Below, in pieces: positions 63,316 through 64,000 of a stretch of DNA of 64,000 nucleotides. Each line of letters starts with the position of its first letter. The first letter of the stretch is position 1. The DNA is from Flavicella marina. Its GTDB lineage: Bacteria; Bacteroidota; Bacteroidia; Flavobacteriales; Flavobacteriaceae. Made by a program: the position numbers and the translations under genes. The stretch lies in contig NZ_VYVA01000004.1 of NCBI RefSeq assembly GCF_009193215.1, positions 248,001 through 312,000 of the forward strand, given 5' to 3'. The notes beneath the pieces are model-generated. The model was given only the letters and a program-made list of their open reading frames with translations, was not told the DNA's origin and did no database searches.

Positions 63316-64000
63316 TTATTCCCCAAAATAAGAGGCAGTCCATCTTTTCCTGCACCAACTACAATCACCTTAGAGTTTGGTGATTTTGCCAATTCTATGG
63401 TAGCTTGAATTCCCTTTTCTTTCAAAATATTCGTTGTCAAAGATTGATTCAAAATTCTGTTAGCCGCTGCTTTACCCTCTGCATCTATTCGTTGTCTTTC
63501 AGCTTCTTTTTGTGCTTTTTGAATGGTAAACTCATATTCCAAGAACTCTTGCTCTTGTTTTAATTTATTTTCAATTGCAGTTTTAATTGTTGGAGGTAAC
63601 GTAACATCTCTTACCAAAACTTCGTTTAATTGAACAAACTGGTCATCTAGAATAATTTTTGTTTCAGCAAAAATTTCTTCTTGAATTGCATCACGTTTAC
63701 TAGAATAAATTTGCTCAGGAGTATAACGTCCAACAACACTTCTGGCAGCAGAACGAATGGATGGCTTAATAACTCTATCTAAATAACTTTGACCTTTTTT
63801 CTGATGTAGCAATCCTAACTGATCTGTTTGGGGTTGATACCACGCACTCAATTCTAATAATATATCAAGACCATTTGAAGAAAGCACCTTCATTTTTTCA
63901 AGTAATTCTTGTTGACGAACTTCGTAAACAATTACCTTATTCCAAGGTGCCACTAAATGAAATCCTTCACCTAATGCTGGTTCATCAGTTACAACTCCTC
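63312..64000 (-). CDS. Prohibitin/SPFH-family membrane protein (5' end cut by window edge)
   Basis: Band-7/SPFH protein, read in frame to the right window edge. LGEGFHLVAPWNKVIVYEVR is the conserved SPFH core near the start of the visible part; RSVVGRYTPEQIYSSKRDAI and the coiled coil QEFLEYEFTIQKAQKEAERQ follow. The N-terminal transmembrane anchor is outside the window. A GTG at 63953 is not the start, because the frame stays open and similar upstream. Likely forms large rings that scaffold membrane proteases. Confidence 0.92.
   Translation of the reverse strand, partial: GVVTDEPALGEGFHLVAPWNKVIVYEVRQQELLEKMKVLSSNGLDILLELSAWYQPQTDQLGLLHQKKGQSYLDRVIKPSIRSAARSVVGRYTPEQIYSSKRDAIQEEIFAETKIILDDQFVQLNEVLVRDVTLPPTIKTAIENKLKQEQEFLEYEFTIQKAQKEAERQRIDAEGKAAANRILNQSLTTNILKEKGIQATIELAKSPNSKVIVVGAGKDGLPLILGNN

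Overview
The window is a chromosomal segment of a member of the Bacteroidota, almost certainly a marine-type flavobacterium (Flavobacteriaceae). The evidence is low GC content, TANNTTTG-type -7 promoter boxes, almost no Shine-Dalgarno sequences, a subtilase with a C-terminal type IX secretion (T9SS) sorting domain, a three-gene PntAA/PntAB/PntB transhydrogenase, a sulfatase/GH2/AraC polysaccharide cluster and the usual flavobacterial housekeeping genes. No rRNA, tRNA, CRISPR array, prophage or insertion sequence was seen. The organism call is inference from gene content.

Layout. 1-5.1 kb: end of a polysaccharide-utilisation cluster on the minus strand (sulfatase, AraC regulator, GH2 beta-galactosidase cut by the window edge). 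5.3-7.7 kb: an outer-membrane barrel protein and a persulfide-dioxygenase/rhodanese (CstB-like) gene translationally coupled to a heavy-metal-associated protein, preceded by a Crp/Fnr-like palindrome. 7.7-8.9 kb: no protein genes, but a tandem array of three, perhaps four, minus-strand small RNA genes. 8.9-11.9 kb: trmH, two small conserved genes and rpsF-rpsR-rplI. 12-12.2 kb: a short inverted-repeat element. 12.2-20.1 kb: pepT, lysA and the threonine operon thrA-thrB-thrC behind a Thr/Ile-rich leader peptide. 20.2-25.6 kb: gcvT, a WYL regulator, a GyrI-like protein, an amine oxidase, a DEAD-box helicase and a cyclase. 25.6-33.6 kb: folE, hisS, pntB-pntAB-pntAA, yihY, nadC, rlmH. 33.6-43.3 kb: a glycosyltransferase, topB, thioredoxin-like and Nudix proteins, an acyltransferase, oxyR, two small conserved genes, a HAD phosphatase and kdsB. 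43.5-49.3 kb: aquaporin, DUF975 protein, two tiny genes, rhlE-like helicase, cold-shock protein, peptide-binding lipoprotein. 49.4-64 kb: mtaB, hydrolase, MltD-like transglycosylase, a split TauE/SafE permease, nitronate monooxygenase-like enzyme, T9SS subtilase, lon, PDZ aspartyl protease, aminotransferase, murB, BaiN-like flavoprotein and a partial prohibitin.

Most interesting region: 7744-8497. Three minus-strand promoters with the same boxes and a 17-nt spacer lie exactly 302 bp apart, each preceded by GTTTCA direct repeats (21 bp apart in the first two copies, one interval wider in the third). Each drives a predicted transcript of about 150-163 nt that ends in an intrinsic terminator. 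Every RNA carries the loop UUGUUAGGUU on a hairpin; in units B and C the terminator hairpin carries the same loop. The stems differ between units while pairing and loop stay constant, the pattern expected of selection on RNA structure. This looks like a multicopy, co-regulated sRNA family that uses a repeated loop as its pairing seed. Function and targets are unknown.

Other regulatory points: a leader-peptide attenuation candidate for thrABC, near-leaderless mRNAs whose -7 box contains a misleading TTG, three genes that appear to start with TTG, and a folE promoter whose -7 box overlaps the hisS stop codon.
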